64,000 nt of DNA. Source: JAXDTI01 sp034090045 (GTDB taxonomy: Bacteria > Actinomycetota > Actinomycetes > Actinomycetales > Actinomycetaceae). Numbering within the stretch: the first letter of the stretch is position 1; every line of letters starts with the position of its first letter. The notes under the pieces were generated by a model. That model saw only the letters and a program-made list of their open reading frames with translations, made no database searches and was not told the DNA's origin. This document shows, piece after piece, positions 16,877 through 25,944 of this stretch. The stretch lies in the NCBI GenBank assembly GCA_034090045.1, contig JAXDTI010000009.1, positions 1-64,000 on the forward strand. The letters are read 5' to 3'. The position numbers were made by a program, and so were the translations under genes.

Positions 16877-17006
16877 TTCCTGATATCCTCCTTTATCTCT
16901 CATTCCTGTTCATGCTGCTTTCGGGCGGCTGGTAGTTTCAACGCATCGAAAATGCTGCCTCCAAAATATCGCAAAAATCACTGGAAATTATTTAAAATTG
17001 AGCTAT

Positions 17007-17024
17007 CTCGTCGAGGTTGACGAG
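17007..17024. promoter_or_regulatory. Inverted repeat upstream of the sugar ABC operon
   Basis: CTCGTC-GAGGTT-GACGAG has perfect 6-bp arms around 6 bp. It lies in the intergenic region between the divergent isomerase gene and the sugar-binding protein gene. An operator role is plausible but untested; no local regulator gene is present. Confidence 0.4.
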
Positions 17025-17094
17025 TGCGCGTCTGGAGGTGTTCCTCGCGGGCGGCTCGCACACGGTGCGATAAAGAAAATAGATAGGAGTACAA

Positions 17095-18375
17095 ATGCGC
17101 AAAGTATTCGCAGGTATTGCTGCTGCATCCCTGGCGTTGACGCTTGGTGCGTGTGGTGCGACCGGTGGTGATGACAAGGCTGCTGGTGGCAGCGAAGTCG
17201 ATGTCGTTACCTGGTGGTCCGCTGGTTCCGAAAAAGAAGGCCTGGCGGCGTTACAGAAGGTCTTTGAAGAGCAGAATCCGGATATCAAGTTTGTTAACGC
17301 TGCGGTTTCTGGTGGTGCCGGTTCGCAGGCGAAACAGAAGCTCGCTGCTGACCTCGCTGCCAAGAACCCGCCGGACACCTACCAGTCTCATGCCGGTGCC
17401 GAGCTGTCGGCTGACATCGAGGCAGGGTACCTCGAAGATGTCTCTGGACTCTATGATGAGTTCAAGCTGCGTGATGCTTTCCCGAAAGACCTGATCGATC
17501 GTTTGACGGTTGACGGAAAGATCTACTCGGTGCCGTCCAATATCCACCGAGCCAATGTGGTGTGGGTTGCGGCTGCTCCGCTGGAAAAAGCCGGTATTGA
17601 TCCCTCGAAAGCTCCCGCAGATATTGATGCCTGGCTCGCTGACCTCCAGAAGTTGAAGGACTCTGGTGTGGAGTATCCGCTCGGTGTTGGTATGGCCTGG
17701 ACCCAGCTGGAACTCTTGGAATCCGTGCTGATCGCTGACCTGGGTGCCGAGGACTACACGAAGCTGATGAATGGCGAGATTAAGTGGGATGACGCGAAGG
17801 TTACGCCCGCGTTCGAGCACTTCGACAAACTGATGAAGTTCGCTGACAAGTCTCTCTTTACCGAGGACTGGGAACCGGCTATGAAAGGTGTCATCAATAA
17901 TGACGGTACCCAGGCATACTCGGTGATGGGCGACTGGACGCCGCCGGCATTCGATGGCGCAGGCAAGGTTTACAAGAAGGACTACTATGCCTGGCCGGTT
18001 CCGGGTAACGAGGGTGTATATGATTTCCTCGCTGACTCTTTCACGCTACCGGTTGGCGCCAAGCATGCTGACGGCACAAAGGCCTGGTTGCAAACCATCT
18101 CCTCGAAGGACGGTCAGATTGCTTTCAACTCTATTAAGGGTTCGATTCCGGCTCGTTCCGACCTGACGGATGCGGATCTGGAGAAGTTCTCCGAGTATCA
18201 GAAAGACGCGATGAAGTCCTTCAAGGAGGACACTATCGTTTCTTCTATCGCCCATGGCGCGGCGCTTCCTGCGACCGTGACCTCCGCGATGAATGATGCC
18301 CTGGGTAAGTACACCTCCGGCACAACGGATGTTGCTGGGCTGCAGAAAGATTTTGCTGCCGCAGCGACTAAGTAA
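17095..18375 (+). CDS. Sugar ABC transporter substrate-binding lipoprotein
   Basis: The 426-residue protein has a lipoprotein signal with lipobox LGAC (Cys20) and the fold of family 1 extracellular sugar-binding proteins: VDVVTWWSAGSEKEGLAALQKVFEEQNPDIKF near the N-terminus, and KIYSVPSNIHRANVVW near 145. Resemblance is to glucose/mannose-type binding proteins, though the ligand cannot be fixed from sequence. It leads an operon with two permeases. A strong hairpin just after its stop would let it be made in excess over the permeases, as is usual. Confidence 0.9.
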   Translation: MRKVFAGIAAASLALTLGACGATGGDDKAAGGSEVDVVTWWSAGSEKEGLAALQKVFEEQNPDIKFVNAAVSGGAGSQAKQKLAADLAAKNPPDTYQSHAGAELSADIEAGYLEDVSGLYDEFKLRDAFPKDLIDRLTVDGKIYSVPSNIHRANVVWVAAAPLEKAGIDPSKAPADIDAWLADLQKLKDSGVEYPLGVGMAWTQLELLESVLIADLGAEDYTKLMNGEIKWDDAKVTPAFEHFDKLMKFADKSLFTEDWEPAMKGVINNDGTQAYSVMGDWTPPAFDGAGKVYKKDYYAWPVPGNEGVYDFLADSFTLPVGAKHADGTKAWLQTISSKDGQIAFNSIKGSIPARSDLTDADLEKFSEYQKDAMKSFKEDTIVSSIAHGAALPATVTSAMNDALGKYTSGTTDVAGLQKDFAAAATK

Positions 18376-18383
18376 ATAGAGCT

Positions 18384-18415
18384 GTGCGGCAGGCGGCCTC
18401 GGTTGCCTGCCGCAC
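18384..18415 (+). terminator. Partial terminator inside the sugar ABC operon
   Basis: An 11-bp perfect GC-rich stem (18384-18394 with 18405-18415) is followed by a T-rich stretch (ACATTTTCCCTTTT). It lies between the binding-protein gene and the first permease gene and probably reduces read-through. Confidence 0.75.
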
Positions 18416-18448
18416 ACATTTTCCCTTTTCTCTTACTAAGGATTAATC

Positions 18449-19399
18449 GTGAGTGATACGGCAACGCAGCCGACAGTAGCGAAGCGGCACCGCCGCAAAA
18501 AAACTATTAAGGACTGGGGTCCCCCGCTGCTGCTCATTTCTCCCTCCCTGGTTCTGGTTGCCTTTTTTGTTTACGGCCTGATCGGCACAAATATCTATAC
18601 CTCGCTGTTGAATAACCACACGCCAGCACAGGTCAGCGGGATAGAGCCGGTGCATTTTGTCGGCCTGGATAACTTCGTGAAGCTCTTCCAGGATCCGGAC
18701 TTCATCTGGTCGCTGCGCAACCTCATTATCTTCACGGTTGTTTTTTTGGCTGGCACCATGTTCTTTGGGTTCCTACTGGCTTGGCTAATGGAGAAACCTA
18801 TCAGGGGTGACGGCTTTTTCCGAGCCGTGTATATGTTCCCGATGGCTGTTTCTTTTATCGCCTCCGGTGTGGTGTGGCGCTGGATGCTCAACTCCGGTAC
18901 CGGCGATAACGCTTCCGGTCTTAACCGACTATTCCAGAGTATGCATCTCGGGTTTTTAGAAAACGAGTGGATTGGGTCGATGAAATGGGGCATCCTGGCG
19001 ATTGCGGTGCCAGCAATCTGGCAGCTCAGCGGCTATATAATGGCACTGTTCCTGGCAGGTTTCCGAGGTATTCCCGATGACTTACGTGAGGCTGCGCGGG
19101 TGGATGGGGCAACCGAGTGGAAGATGTACCGGCACATCATATTCCCTCAGCTTGCGCCGGTAGCGCTCTCCGCAGTGATTATTGTCGGTCATATGTCGCT
19201 GAAGTCTTTCGACCTGATTATGGCTATCACTTCACAAAACTGGTATCAAACTATGGTTCCGGCAATCGAAATGTACAACTCTATGACGGTGTCTGACTAT
19301 TCAACTGCCGCCGCAATCGGCACAGTGCTGCTCTTAATCGTGGCAATCTTGGTGGTCCCGTATCTGATATTTGATGCGCGCAAACAGAGGGGACGTTGA
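18449..19399 (+). CDS. Sugar ABC transporter permease (MalF-type)
   Basis: The 316-residue protein has about six membrane segments and the permease EAA loop (EAARVDGATEWKMYRHIIFPQLAP, near residue 210) that contacts the ATPase. The start is GTG 18449 with AGGA upstream. It forms the importer channel with the next gene product. No gene for an ATP-binding subunit is found here. Confidence 0.92.
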   Translation: MSDTATQPTVAKRHRRKKTIKDWGPPLLLISPSLVLVAFFVYGLIGTNIYTSLLNNHTPAQVSGIEPVHFVGLDNFVKLFQDPDFIWSLRNLIIFTVVFLAGTMFFGFLLAWLMEKPIRGDGFFRAVYMFPMAVSFIASGVVWRWMLNSGTGDNASGLNRLFQSMHLGFLENEWIGSMKWGILAIAVPAIWQLSGYIMALFLAGFRGIPDDLREAARVDGATEWKMYRHIIFPQLAPVALSAVIIVGHMSLKSFDLIMAITSQNWYQTMVPAIEMYNSMTVSDYSTAAAIGTVLLLIVAILVVPYLIFDARKQRGR

Positions 19400-19401
19400 T
19401 T

Positions 19402-20352
19402 ATGGCATCCAGCAAAGCCGCCCTGCGTGCCGAAGAACGCGAAAGAAAAGCAAAGGCGATAGCGCTCGCCAAAGAGATGAAAGCACAGAACCCGAGACGC
19501 CGCGGTCTGAATGATGAGCGACCGGTTACGAAAGGTGCTCGATACCTGATTATGCTGTTGATTCTCACTATTATTCTGTTGCCGGTCTACGTCCTGATTG
19601 TCACCTCCTTTAAAAACGGTGCTGAGGTTTCCCCACAGACCGCGTGGGCGCTGCCGAAAAACTGGGATGCAACAAACTGGGTAAACGCCTGGAACTCGCT
19701 ATCCGGCGGTCTGGTTCGTTCGCTCTCCCTGGTGATTCCCTCCTCGATTATTTCGGCGATGCTCGGTTCAGCGAACGGTTTCGTGCTATCGCGTTGGCGT
19801 TTCCCAGGCGCAAACGTTGTGTTCACCCTGATTCTCTTCGGTATGTTTATCCCCTACCAGGTAGTCATGATCCCGATGATGAAGATCGTGGTGGGAGCCG
19901 GTGCGGCACTGGGGGTCACGCCTTTCGGTATCCCGACACTGATTGTGATGCACGTGGTCTACGGCATCCCGATTTGTACGCTGATTTTCCGCAACTATTA
20001 TGAGTCTGTTCCGATGGATTTGATTGAGGCGGCGAAAGTTGATGGTGCCGGAATGATTCGCACCTATTTCTCGGTGGTGATTCCAATCTCGGTTACCTCT
20101 TTCGTGGTGGTTATCATCTGGCAGTTCACCCAGGCATGGAACGACTTCCTGTTCGCCTTGTTCTTCGGCGGTTCTTCCCAGACCGGGCCGGTTACGCTGG
20201 CCTTGAACGAGCTGGCTCACGGATCGGTTATGGCAGACTACGGCGGCTCAATGGCTGGCGCTCTAATCGCGTCTTTCCCGACCCTGCTGGTTTATATTTT
20301 CCTCGGCAAATACTTTGTTTCCGGGATGATGTCGGGTTCGGTGAAAGGCTGA
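19402..20352 (+). CDS. Sugar ABC transporter permease (MalG-type)
   Basis: The 316-residue second permease starts with a long basic, helical cytoplasmic N-terminus (about 1-48), then about six membrane segments. Its EAA loop is EAAKVDGAGMIRTYFSVVIPIS near residue 215. The ATG at 19402 has GAGGGG about 9 nt upstream and lies 3 bp after the stop of the first permease gene, so the two are coupled. The long charged N-terminal stretch is longer than in MalG. The operon ends here; pgi follows after 69 bp. Confidence 0.92.
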   Translation: MASSKAALRAEERERKAKAIALAKEMKAQNPRRRGLNDERPVTKGARYLIMLLILTIILLPVYVLIVTSFKNGAEVSPQTAWALPKNWDATNWVNAWNSLSGGLVRSLSLVIPSSIISAMLGSANGFVLSRWRFPGANVVFTLILFGMFIPYQVVMIPMMKIVVGAGAALGVTPFGIPTLIVMHVVYGIPICTLIFRNYYESVPMDLIEAAKVDGAGMIRTYFSVVIPISVTSFVVVIIWQFTQAWNDFLFALFFGGSSQTGPVTLALNELAHGSVMADYGGSMAGALIASFPTLLVYIFLGKYFVSGMMSGSVKG

Positions 20353-20421
20353 GCCCACACACATTTAGTTTCCGGCGGTTGATATGGTTGTGTGGTACAG
20401 GTATTGTCGCGAGGAGAGCAG

Positions 20422-22083
20422 ATGAACCCCACCGAAACCGTCGCCTGGCGGAAACTAGCTGAGCTGGCTAAAACCTATAAACCCGATATGCGGGCAGCTT
20501 TTGACACTGATCCGGGACGCGCCGAGCACTATACTTTTGAGGCAGCTGACCTGCGTATTGACCTGTCAAAGAACCTGGTTGACGAAGAGATTGTGAACTG
20601 GCTGCTGCAGCTGGTTGAACAGACAGGTCTCGCCGAGTTACGGGAGCAGATGTTTAACGGCGCTCACATAAACACCAGCGAGGATCGCGCGGTGCTCCAT
20701 ACCGCACTACGCCTACCCGTGGGTTCGGAACTGGTGGTTGACGGTCAGGACGTGGTCGCCGACGTGCATACGGAACTTGCGAAAATGTATCGGCTGGTCG
20801 AGCAGGTGCGTTCCGGCGAGTGGGTGGGTGTCACCGGTCAGCGTATTGAAACGGTGGTGAACATCGGTATAGGCGGCTCCGACCTCGGCCCGGTTATGGC
20901 CTATGAAGCCCTGAAGCCCTATCGTCAAGAAGGGCTGGAATGTCGTTTCATCAGCAACGTTGACCCCAGCGATCTGAGGGAAAAAACCGCTGACCTGGAT
21001 CCGGAGACCACCCTGTTTATCGTTTCATCAAAGACCTTTACCACCTTGGAGACGATAACTAACGCACGTGGGGCGCGATCCTGGTTGCTGAGGGAACTGG
21101 TGTCTGCCGGTGCGATAGCCGACACCGATCAGGGGCGTGCAGCAGCTGTGGCGAAACACTTTATGGCGGTGTCCACCAACCTGGAAAAGGTCGCCGAATT
21201 TGGCATAAACACCGATAATGTCGTCGGTTTTTGGAACTGGGTTGGGGGACGCTATTCCCTGGATTCCGCTATCGGCACCTCGCTGGCTATAGCGATCGGT
21301 CAGGAGCGTTTCACCGAGTTCTTGTCCGGATATCACGCAATCGATGATTATTTCCGCAACACCCACGATGCCGAAAACGCCGTCACCTGGATGGGCATGA
21401 TTAATGTGTGGTACCGGAACTTTCTCGGTTATGCGACACACGCCGTGGTGCCCTATGACCAGTATCTGCATCGCCTACCCGCTTTTTTGCAGCAGCTCAC
21501 CATGGAATCCAATGGTAAACGGGTGCGCGCCGACGGTTCCGAAGTTGATTACCCGACCGGCGAGGTGTTTTTTGGTGAACCGGGCACGAACGGACAGCAT
21601 GCCTTCTTCCAACTAATTCACCAGGGAACCAGCCCAATCCCGACCGATTTCATCGCTTTTGCGAACCCGGTTTGGCCGATAAAAGACGGTGACACTGACC
21701 AGCACGAGCTGCTGCTAGCAAACTTCATGGCACAATCCCGCGCCTTAGCGTTCGGTAAAACCGCTGATGAGGTACGTGCTGAGGGGACACCTGAGGCAAT
21801 AGTGCCGGCGCGAGTGTTCACCGGTAACCGGCCTTCAACCTCGATTATGGGGCCGGAACTTTCCCCGAAAGTACTCGGCGAGTTGATTGCGCTCTATGAG
21901 CACGTCACCTTTGTGGAGGGTGCGCTGTGGGGTATCAACTCTTTTGACCAGTGGGGTGTGGAGCTGGGCAAGGTTTTGGCGCTACAGCTCATCCCGGCGA
22001 TAGCAGGTGATGAGACGGTGATTGCCGAGCAGGATTCTTCCACTCGGGGAATGATCTACTACTATCGGGACCATCGCCGCTAA
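20422..22083 (+). CDS. pgi: Glucose-6-phosphate isomerase
   Basis: The 553-residue enzyme interconverts glucose 6-phosphate and fructose 6-phosphate. Signatures are INTSEDRAVLHTALR near residue 80, VNIGIGGSDLGPVMAYEAL near 155, VSSKTFTT near 200, GGRYSLDSAIG near 275, and the C-terminal GINSFDQWGVELGK. The length matches the E. coli-type enzyme. The start ATG has GAGGAG about 5 nt upstream. It links the sugar importer to PFK. Confidence 0.97.
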   Translation: MNPTETVAWRKLAELAKTYKPDMRAAFDTDPGRAEHYTFEAADLRIDLSKNLVDEEIVNWLLQLVEQTGLAELREQMFNGAHINTSEDRAVLHTALRLPVGSELVVDGQDVVADVHTELAKMYRLVEQVRSGEWVGVTGQRIETVVNIGIGGSDLGPVMAYEALKPYRQEGLECRFISNVDPSDLREKTADLDPETTLFIVSSKTFTTLETITNARGARSWLLRELVSAGAIADTDQGRAAAVAKHFMAVSTNLEKVAEFGINTDNVVGFWNWVGGRYSLDSAIGTSLAIAIGQERFTEFLSGYHAIDDYFRNTHDAENAVTWMGMINVWYRNFLGYATHAVVPYDQYLHRLPAFLQQLTMESNGKRVRADGSEVDYPTGEVFFGEPGTNGQHAFFQLIHQGTSPIPTDFIAFANPVWPIKDGDTDQHELLLANFMAQSRALAFGKTADEVRAEGTPEAIVPARVFTGNRPSTSIMGPELSPKVLGELIALYEHVTFVEGALWGINSFDQWGVELGKVLALQLIPAIAGDETVIAEQDSSTRGMIYYYRDHRR

Positions 22084-22093
22084 AACAAAAACT

Positions 22094-22111
22094 CTCGATT
22101 TCGAGAAATCT
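22094..22111 (+). promoter_or_regulatory. Palindromic operator candidate plus -10-like box upstream of mdh
   Basis: CTCGATTTCGAG (22094-22105; arms CTCGA/TCGAG) is followed directly by AAATCT, matching the icd site in both palindrome and spacing. The palindrome can be extended one base each side to TCTCGA..TCGAGA. A second possible -10, TATAAA, is at 22125-22130. Confidence 0.5.
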
Positions 22112-22214
22112 TCCGGCAAACCCCTATAAACCTCCCGGTTTGGAACTATGCTGGGAGTGGAGGTTAACCCCCGGTCGGCTGCGTGGCCGACCAGTTCCTA
22201 ACAGAGGAGAGAAA

Positions 22215-23201
22215 ATGACTAAAACACCAGTAACTGTGACCGTCACCGGCGCTGCCGGCAATATCGGCTACGCGCTGCTGTTCCGCATCGCCGAGGGGGC
22301 GATGCTCGGCCCTGACCAGCCGGTTATCCTGAATATGCTGGAGATCACTCCGGCTCTTGGTGCCGCTGAGGGCACCGCTATGGAACTCGATGACTGCGCG
22401 TTCCCGCTGCTAGCCGGCGTCAACATCACTGACGACCCGAATGTGGCTTTCGACGGTTGTAACTACGGTCTGCTGGTGGGTGCGCGACCGCGCGGCAAAG
22501 GTATGGAGCGTGCCGACCTGATTTCTGCTAACGGCGGTATCTTCGGTCCGCAGGGTAAAGCGATCAACGACAAAGCAGCCGATGATGTGCGCGTGGTGGT
22601 GGTTGGTAACCCGGCTAATACCAACGCATACATCTGTCAACAATCCGCTCCGGACGTTCCGGCTGACCGCTTCACCGCGATGATGCGCCTGGATCATAAC
22701 CGCGCGATTTCATCGCTGGCGCAAAAGACCGGCGCGACTGTCTCTGACATCCTGCACATGGTTGTCTGGGGCAACCACTCCGCTGATCAGTACCCGGATA
22801 TTTCCTATGCCACCGTAAAGGGTCAGGCCGCAACCGAACTGGTTGACGAGGAATGGTTGGATGGGCATTTCGTACCGAAGGTCGCCCAGCGTGGTGCCGC
22901 CATTATCGAGGCTCGTGGTGCCTCCTCGGCCGCTTCTGCCGCGAATGCTGCCATCGACCACATGCGTTCCTGGGCGTTGGGAACCCCTGCCGATGACTGG
23001 ACTACCATGGCTGTTCCCAGCCGTGGCGAGTACGGCATCCGGGAGGGTCTGATTTACGGTGTTCCGGTGACCTGCGCGAATGGTGAGTACACTCGTGTTG
23101 AAGGTCTGGAGGTTTCCGAAAAGACTCAACAGCAGATCCTCCGCAACGCTGAGAAAGCCTGGGAAGAGATCGAGACCGTGAAGTCGCTCGGCATTCTCTG
23201 A
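22215..23201 (+). CDS. mdh: Malate dehydrogenase
   Basis: The 328-residue NAD-dependent enzyme interconverts malate and oxaloacetate. The N-terminal Rossmann motif is TGAAGNIGYALLFRIA. GARPRGKGMERADLI holds substrate-binding arginines, and VVVGNPANTNAYI, RLDHNRAI and WGNHSADQYPD (catalytic His) follow. This is the cytosolic-type ~327-residue subfamily common in actinobacteria. The start ATG has GAGGAG about 6 nt upstream; in-frame codons before it lie in the leader. A terminator follows at 23228-23259. Confidence 0.97.
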   Translation: MTKTPVTVTVTGAAGNIGYALLFRIAEGAMLGPDQPVILNMLEITPALGAAEGTAMELDDCAFPLLAGVNITDDPNVAFDGCNYGLLVGARPRGKGMERADLISANGGIFGPQGKAINDKAADDVRVVVVGNPANTNAYICQQSAPDVPADRFTAMMRLDHNRAISSLAQKTGATVSDILHMVVWGNHSADQYPDISYATVKGQAATELVDEEWLDGHFVPKVAQRGAAIIEARGASSAASAANAAIDHMRSWALGTPADDWTTMAVPSRGEYGIREGLIYGVPVTCANGEYTRVEGLEVSEKTQQQILRNAEKAWEEIETVKSLGIL

Positions 23202-23227
23202 TTCGCTAATACAACCCCTTTTTAAGG

Positions 23228-23259
23228 AACGGGGATGGGCATTCGTGCCCGTCCCCGTT
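23228..23259 (+). terminator. Rho-independent terminator after mdh
   Basis: A 14-bp stem (23228-23241 with 23246-23259, one G-T pair) has a TTCG tetraloop and a following TTTCG. Confidence 0.85.
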
Positions 23260-23278
23260 TCGTGTGTCAGGTTACCTA

Positions 23279-23284
23279 TAAAAT
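23279..23284 (+). promoter_or_regulatory. -10 element of guaA (leaderless arrangement)
   Basis: TAAAAT ends 6 nt before the GTG start of guaA. That places transcription start at or within a base of the start codon. No ribosome site at usable distance is present. The -35 region is weak. Confidence 0.45.
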
Positions 23285-23290
23285 ATAGGG

Positions 23291-24859
23291 GTGAGTGAAA
23301 AACCTGTTCTAGTTATCGACATGGGTGCCCAGTATGCACAGTTGATTGCCCGTCGCGTCCGTGAAGCCCATATTTATTCCGAAATCGTCCCGCATTCAAT
23401 GCCGGTAGCCGAAATTTTGGCTAAAAAGCCGGCCGCCATCATCATTTCCGGCGGTCCGGCTTCCGTGTATGCTGAGGGTGCGCCCAGTATCGACCCGGCA
23501 ATTTTTGATGCCGGTGTGCCGGTGCTCGGCATCTGTTACGGATTCCAGTTAATGGCCCAGAAACTGGGCGGCGAGGTTGGACACACCGGCACCCGTGAAT
23601 ACGGGCACACCAACGTCCGCTTCGCCGGATCTAACCCCGGAACTCTGCTCGCAGATACACCTGATGAACAGGTCGTATGGATGTCACACGGGGATTGTGT
23701 ACGGCGAGCACCGGAGGGGTTCACGGTTACCGCCAGTACCGAACAGACCCCGGTTGCGGCTTTCGAGAACTCCCAGCGTAGCCTCTATGGCTTACAGTGG
23801 CATCCGGAGGTTCGCCACAGCCAACACGGACAGCGGGAACTTGAAAACTTTCTGTATACAGGTGCCGGTCTCGCTCCCACCTGGAACGCTGATTCGATTA
23901 TTGATTCGCAGGTTGCAGCGATTCGTGAACAGGTCGGTTCGGCACGCGTGATCTGTGGCTTGAGCGGCGGGGTGGATTCTTCGGTGGCTGCAGCTCTGGT
24001 TCATCGGGCAATCGGCGATCAGCTCACCTGTATTTTCGTTGATCACGGGCTGTTGCGTGCCGGAGAGCGGGAACAGGTGGAGCGCGACTACGCGACCTCC
24101 ACCGGCATCCGGATCGTCACGGTTGACGAATCTGAGCGGTTTCTCACCGCGCTCGCGGGAGTTTCCGAGCCGGAAACTAAACGCAAGATTATCGGCAGAG
24201 AGTTTATCCGATCCTTTGAGGCTGCCCAACGCAGATTGATCGCAGATACCGCAGACAAAGCAGAGCCGATAAAGTTCCTGGTGCAGGGGACTTTATATCC
24301 GGACGTGGTGGAGTCCGGTGGTGGAGATGGCGCAGCGAATATCAAGAGCCACCACAATGTTGGTGGACTTCCTGAGGATCTGGATTTCGAGTTGATTGAG
24401 CCGCTACGCACCCTGTTCAAAGATGAGGTTCGCGAGATTGGTTTGGCTCTCGGTGTGCCGCAACAGATTGTTTGGCGTCAGCCTTTCCCCGGCCCCGGCT
24501 TGGCGATCCGGATTATTGGTGAAGTGAATAAGGAGCGGCTGAGTATCCTGCGGGCAGCGGATGCGATTGTGCGCGAGGAACTGACCGCTGCCGGTTTGGA
24601 TCGCGACATTTGGCAGTGCCCGGTAGTGCTATTGGCAGATGTTCGCTCCGTCGGGGTGCAAGGCGATGGGCGAACCTATGGACATCCGATTGTGCTGCGT
24701 CCAGTGAGCAGCGAGGATGCCATGACCGCGGACTGGTCAAGGCTGCCCTACGACGTGCTATCGCGGATTTCTAATCGCATCACCAACTCGGTTGAGGAGA
24801 TTAACCGAGTGGTTCTGGACTGCACTTCGAAGCCGCCGGGAACCATTGAGTGGGAATAG
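23291..24859 (+). CDS. guaA: GMP synthase (glutamine-hydrolysing)
   Basis: The 522-residue enzyme converts XMP to GMP. It has the class I amidotransferase domain (about 1-200) with nucleophile Cys82 (GICYGFQLM) and the WHPEV His. The ATP pyrophosphatase domain follows, with P-loop GLSGGVDSSVAAAL near residue 218. The C-terminal dimerisation domain ends in TSKPPGTIEWE, the conserved GuaA end. The start is GTG 23291, probably leaderless. tatD starts 17 bp after the stop, likely in the same transcript. Confidence 0.97.
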   Translation: MSEKPVLVIDMGAQYAQLIARRVREAHIYSEIVPHSMPVAEILAKKPAAIIISGGPASVYAEGAPSIDPAIFDAGVPVLGICYGFQLMAQKLGGEVGHTGTREYGHTNVRFAGSNPGTLLADTPDEQVVWMSHGDCVRRAPEGFTVTASTEQTPVAAFENSQRSLYGLQWHPEVRHSQHGQRELENFLYTGAGLAPTWNADSIIDSQVAAIREQVGSARVICGLSGGVDSSVAAALVHRAIGDQLTCIFVDHGLLRAGEREQVERDYATSTGIRIVTVDESERFLTALAGVSEPETKRKIIGREFIRSFEAAQRRLIADTADKAEPIKFLVQGTLYPDVVESGGGDGAANIKSHHNVGGLPEDLDFELIEPLRTLFKDEVREIGLALGVPQQIVWRQPFPGPGLAIRIIGEVNKERLSILRAADAIVREELTAAGLDRDIWQCPVVLLADVRSVGVQGDGRTYGHPIVLRPVSSEDAMTADWSRLPYDVLSRISNRITNSVEEINRVVLDCTSKPPGTIEWE

Positions 24860-24875
24860 CCTGAGAGGCTCACCC

Positions 24876-25820
24876 ATGTCGAAGCGTAAACCAAAGTATT
24901 GGCCGCCGGTTCCCGAGCCTTTGACCGCTCCGGTCGTTGATAACCACACCCACCTGGCACTGCGACCCGAGCAGATTCCCTCACCTCAGGGGGAGCGGCT
25001 GTCGGTAACTGAACAGCTCGCTCGCGCCGTACAGGTGGGTGTTCGGGCGGTGATTTCCAGCGGCTGCCAGTTCGACGAGTTGGCTGGAACCGTGAGTCTC
25101 GCTCTCGATATTAAAGGCTCACAGATTGAGTTACCGCAAGTTTATGCGGCGCTCGCGATTCACCCGAACGAGGCGGCGCTTCATCGGGGCATATCTGATC
25201 CCAGTCCTGACGGGTTGACACCGGAGCTGGAGCCGCGCCATCGGACTTCACTGGAGGACGCGGTAGCCGAGGTGGGGCGATTGGCTCTCGAAAACCCCGG
25301 GGTTGTGGTGGCGATAGGGGAGAGCGGCCTGGATTACTACCGTACTGCTGATATTGGACGTCTCGCCCAAATCGAATCCTTTAAAATGCATATTGAGTTG
25401 GCTAAACAACTTGATTTGCCGCTTCAGATTCATGACCGGGATGCGCACTCCGACACGGTGGCGACACTGCTGGAAGTGGGAGCACCACAGCGCACAGTGT
25501 TTCACTGTTTCTCCGGAGATGTCGAGCTGGCTGAGGTGCTTGCCGAACATGGCTGGTATGCGTCCTTTGCCGGTCCGGTATCCTATCCGGCGAACACTGT
25601 GTTGCGGGAAGCGTTGCGTGCAATGCCACCGGAACTGGTGTTGGTGGAGACCGATGCCCCATACTTGAGCGCTCAAACTTGGCGGGGTTTCCCGAATGCG
25701 AGTTATCTCATCGCCTATACCGTGCGTTCAATCGCCGAGACCCTGGAAATGCCGGAGCGAGAAACCTGCGAAATGCTGCAGTTAAACACCGTTTCTCTTT
25801 ACGGTTTGAACATTCTTTAG
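24876..25820 (+). CDS. tatD: TatD-family metal-dependent hydrolase (DNase)
   Basis: The 314-residue TIM-barrel protein has metal-binding motifs VVDNHTHL (HxH), IGESGLDYYR (Glu), IHDRDAH, VFHCFSGD and VETDAPYL (Asp), in the family order. It is slightly longer than E. coli TatD. The start ATG 24876 has GAGAGG 7 nt upstream. It belongs to the conserved actinobacterial run tatD-rpf-ksgA-ispE. A DNA exonuclease role in repair or turnover is by family. Confidence 0.92.
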   Translation: MSKRKPKYWPPVPEPLTAPVVDNHTHLALRPEQIPSPQGERLSVTEQLARAVQVGVRAVISSGCQFDELAGTVSLALDIKGSQIELPQVYAALAIHPNEAALHRGISDPSPDGLTPELEPRHRTSLEDAVAEVGRLALENPGVVVAIGESGLDYYRTADIGRLAQIESFKMHIELAKQLDLPLQIHDRDAHSDTVATLLEVGAPQRTVFHCFSGDVELAEVLAEHGWYASFAGPVSYPANTVLREALRAMPPELVLVETDAPYLSAQTWRGFPNASYLIAYTVRSIAETLEMPERETCEMLQLNTVSLYGLNIL

Positions 25821-25861
25821 GGTATGGTGGTTGTTTTTGCCCCGGTGGTATAAAAAAGTGA

Positions 25862-25891
25862 TTTACAACAAAAAAGTAGTGTTAATATAAC
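25862..25891 (+). promoter_or_regulatory. Promoter of the Rpf-like gene
   Basis: TTTACA (25862-25867) and TATAAC (25886-25891) are separated by 18 bp in an AT-rich stretch. The leader to the ATG is then about 45 nt, too short for the large c-di-AMP riboswitch found before some rpf genes. Confidence 0.55.
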
Positions 25892-25944
25892 GATTCGGTT
25901 AAGATTGTGTGCAGTTGAATGTGGTAATGCTGAGAGGTCGTTAG

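Noticed and set aside
20379..20407. TTGATA-N17-TATTGT promoter before pgi
   Set aside because: The implied start would fall inside the GAGGAG ribosome site of pgi, so the match is probably chance.
25821..25944. c-di-AMP (ydaO) riboswitch before the Rpf-like gene
   Set aside because: The region is too short and has a promoter close to the start; no conserved core is visible.
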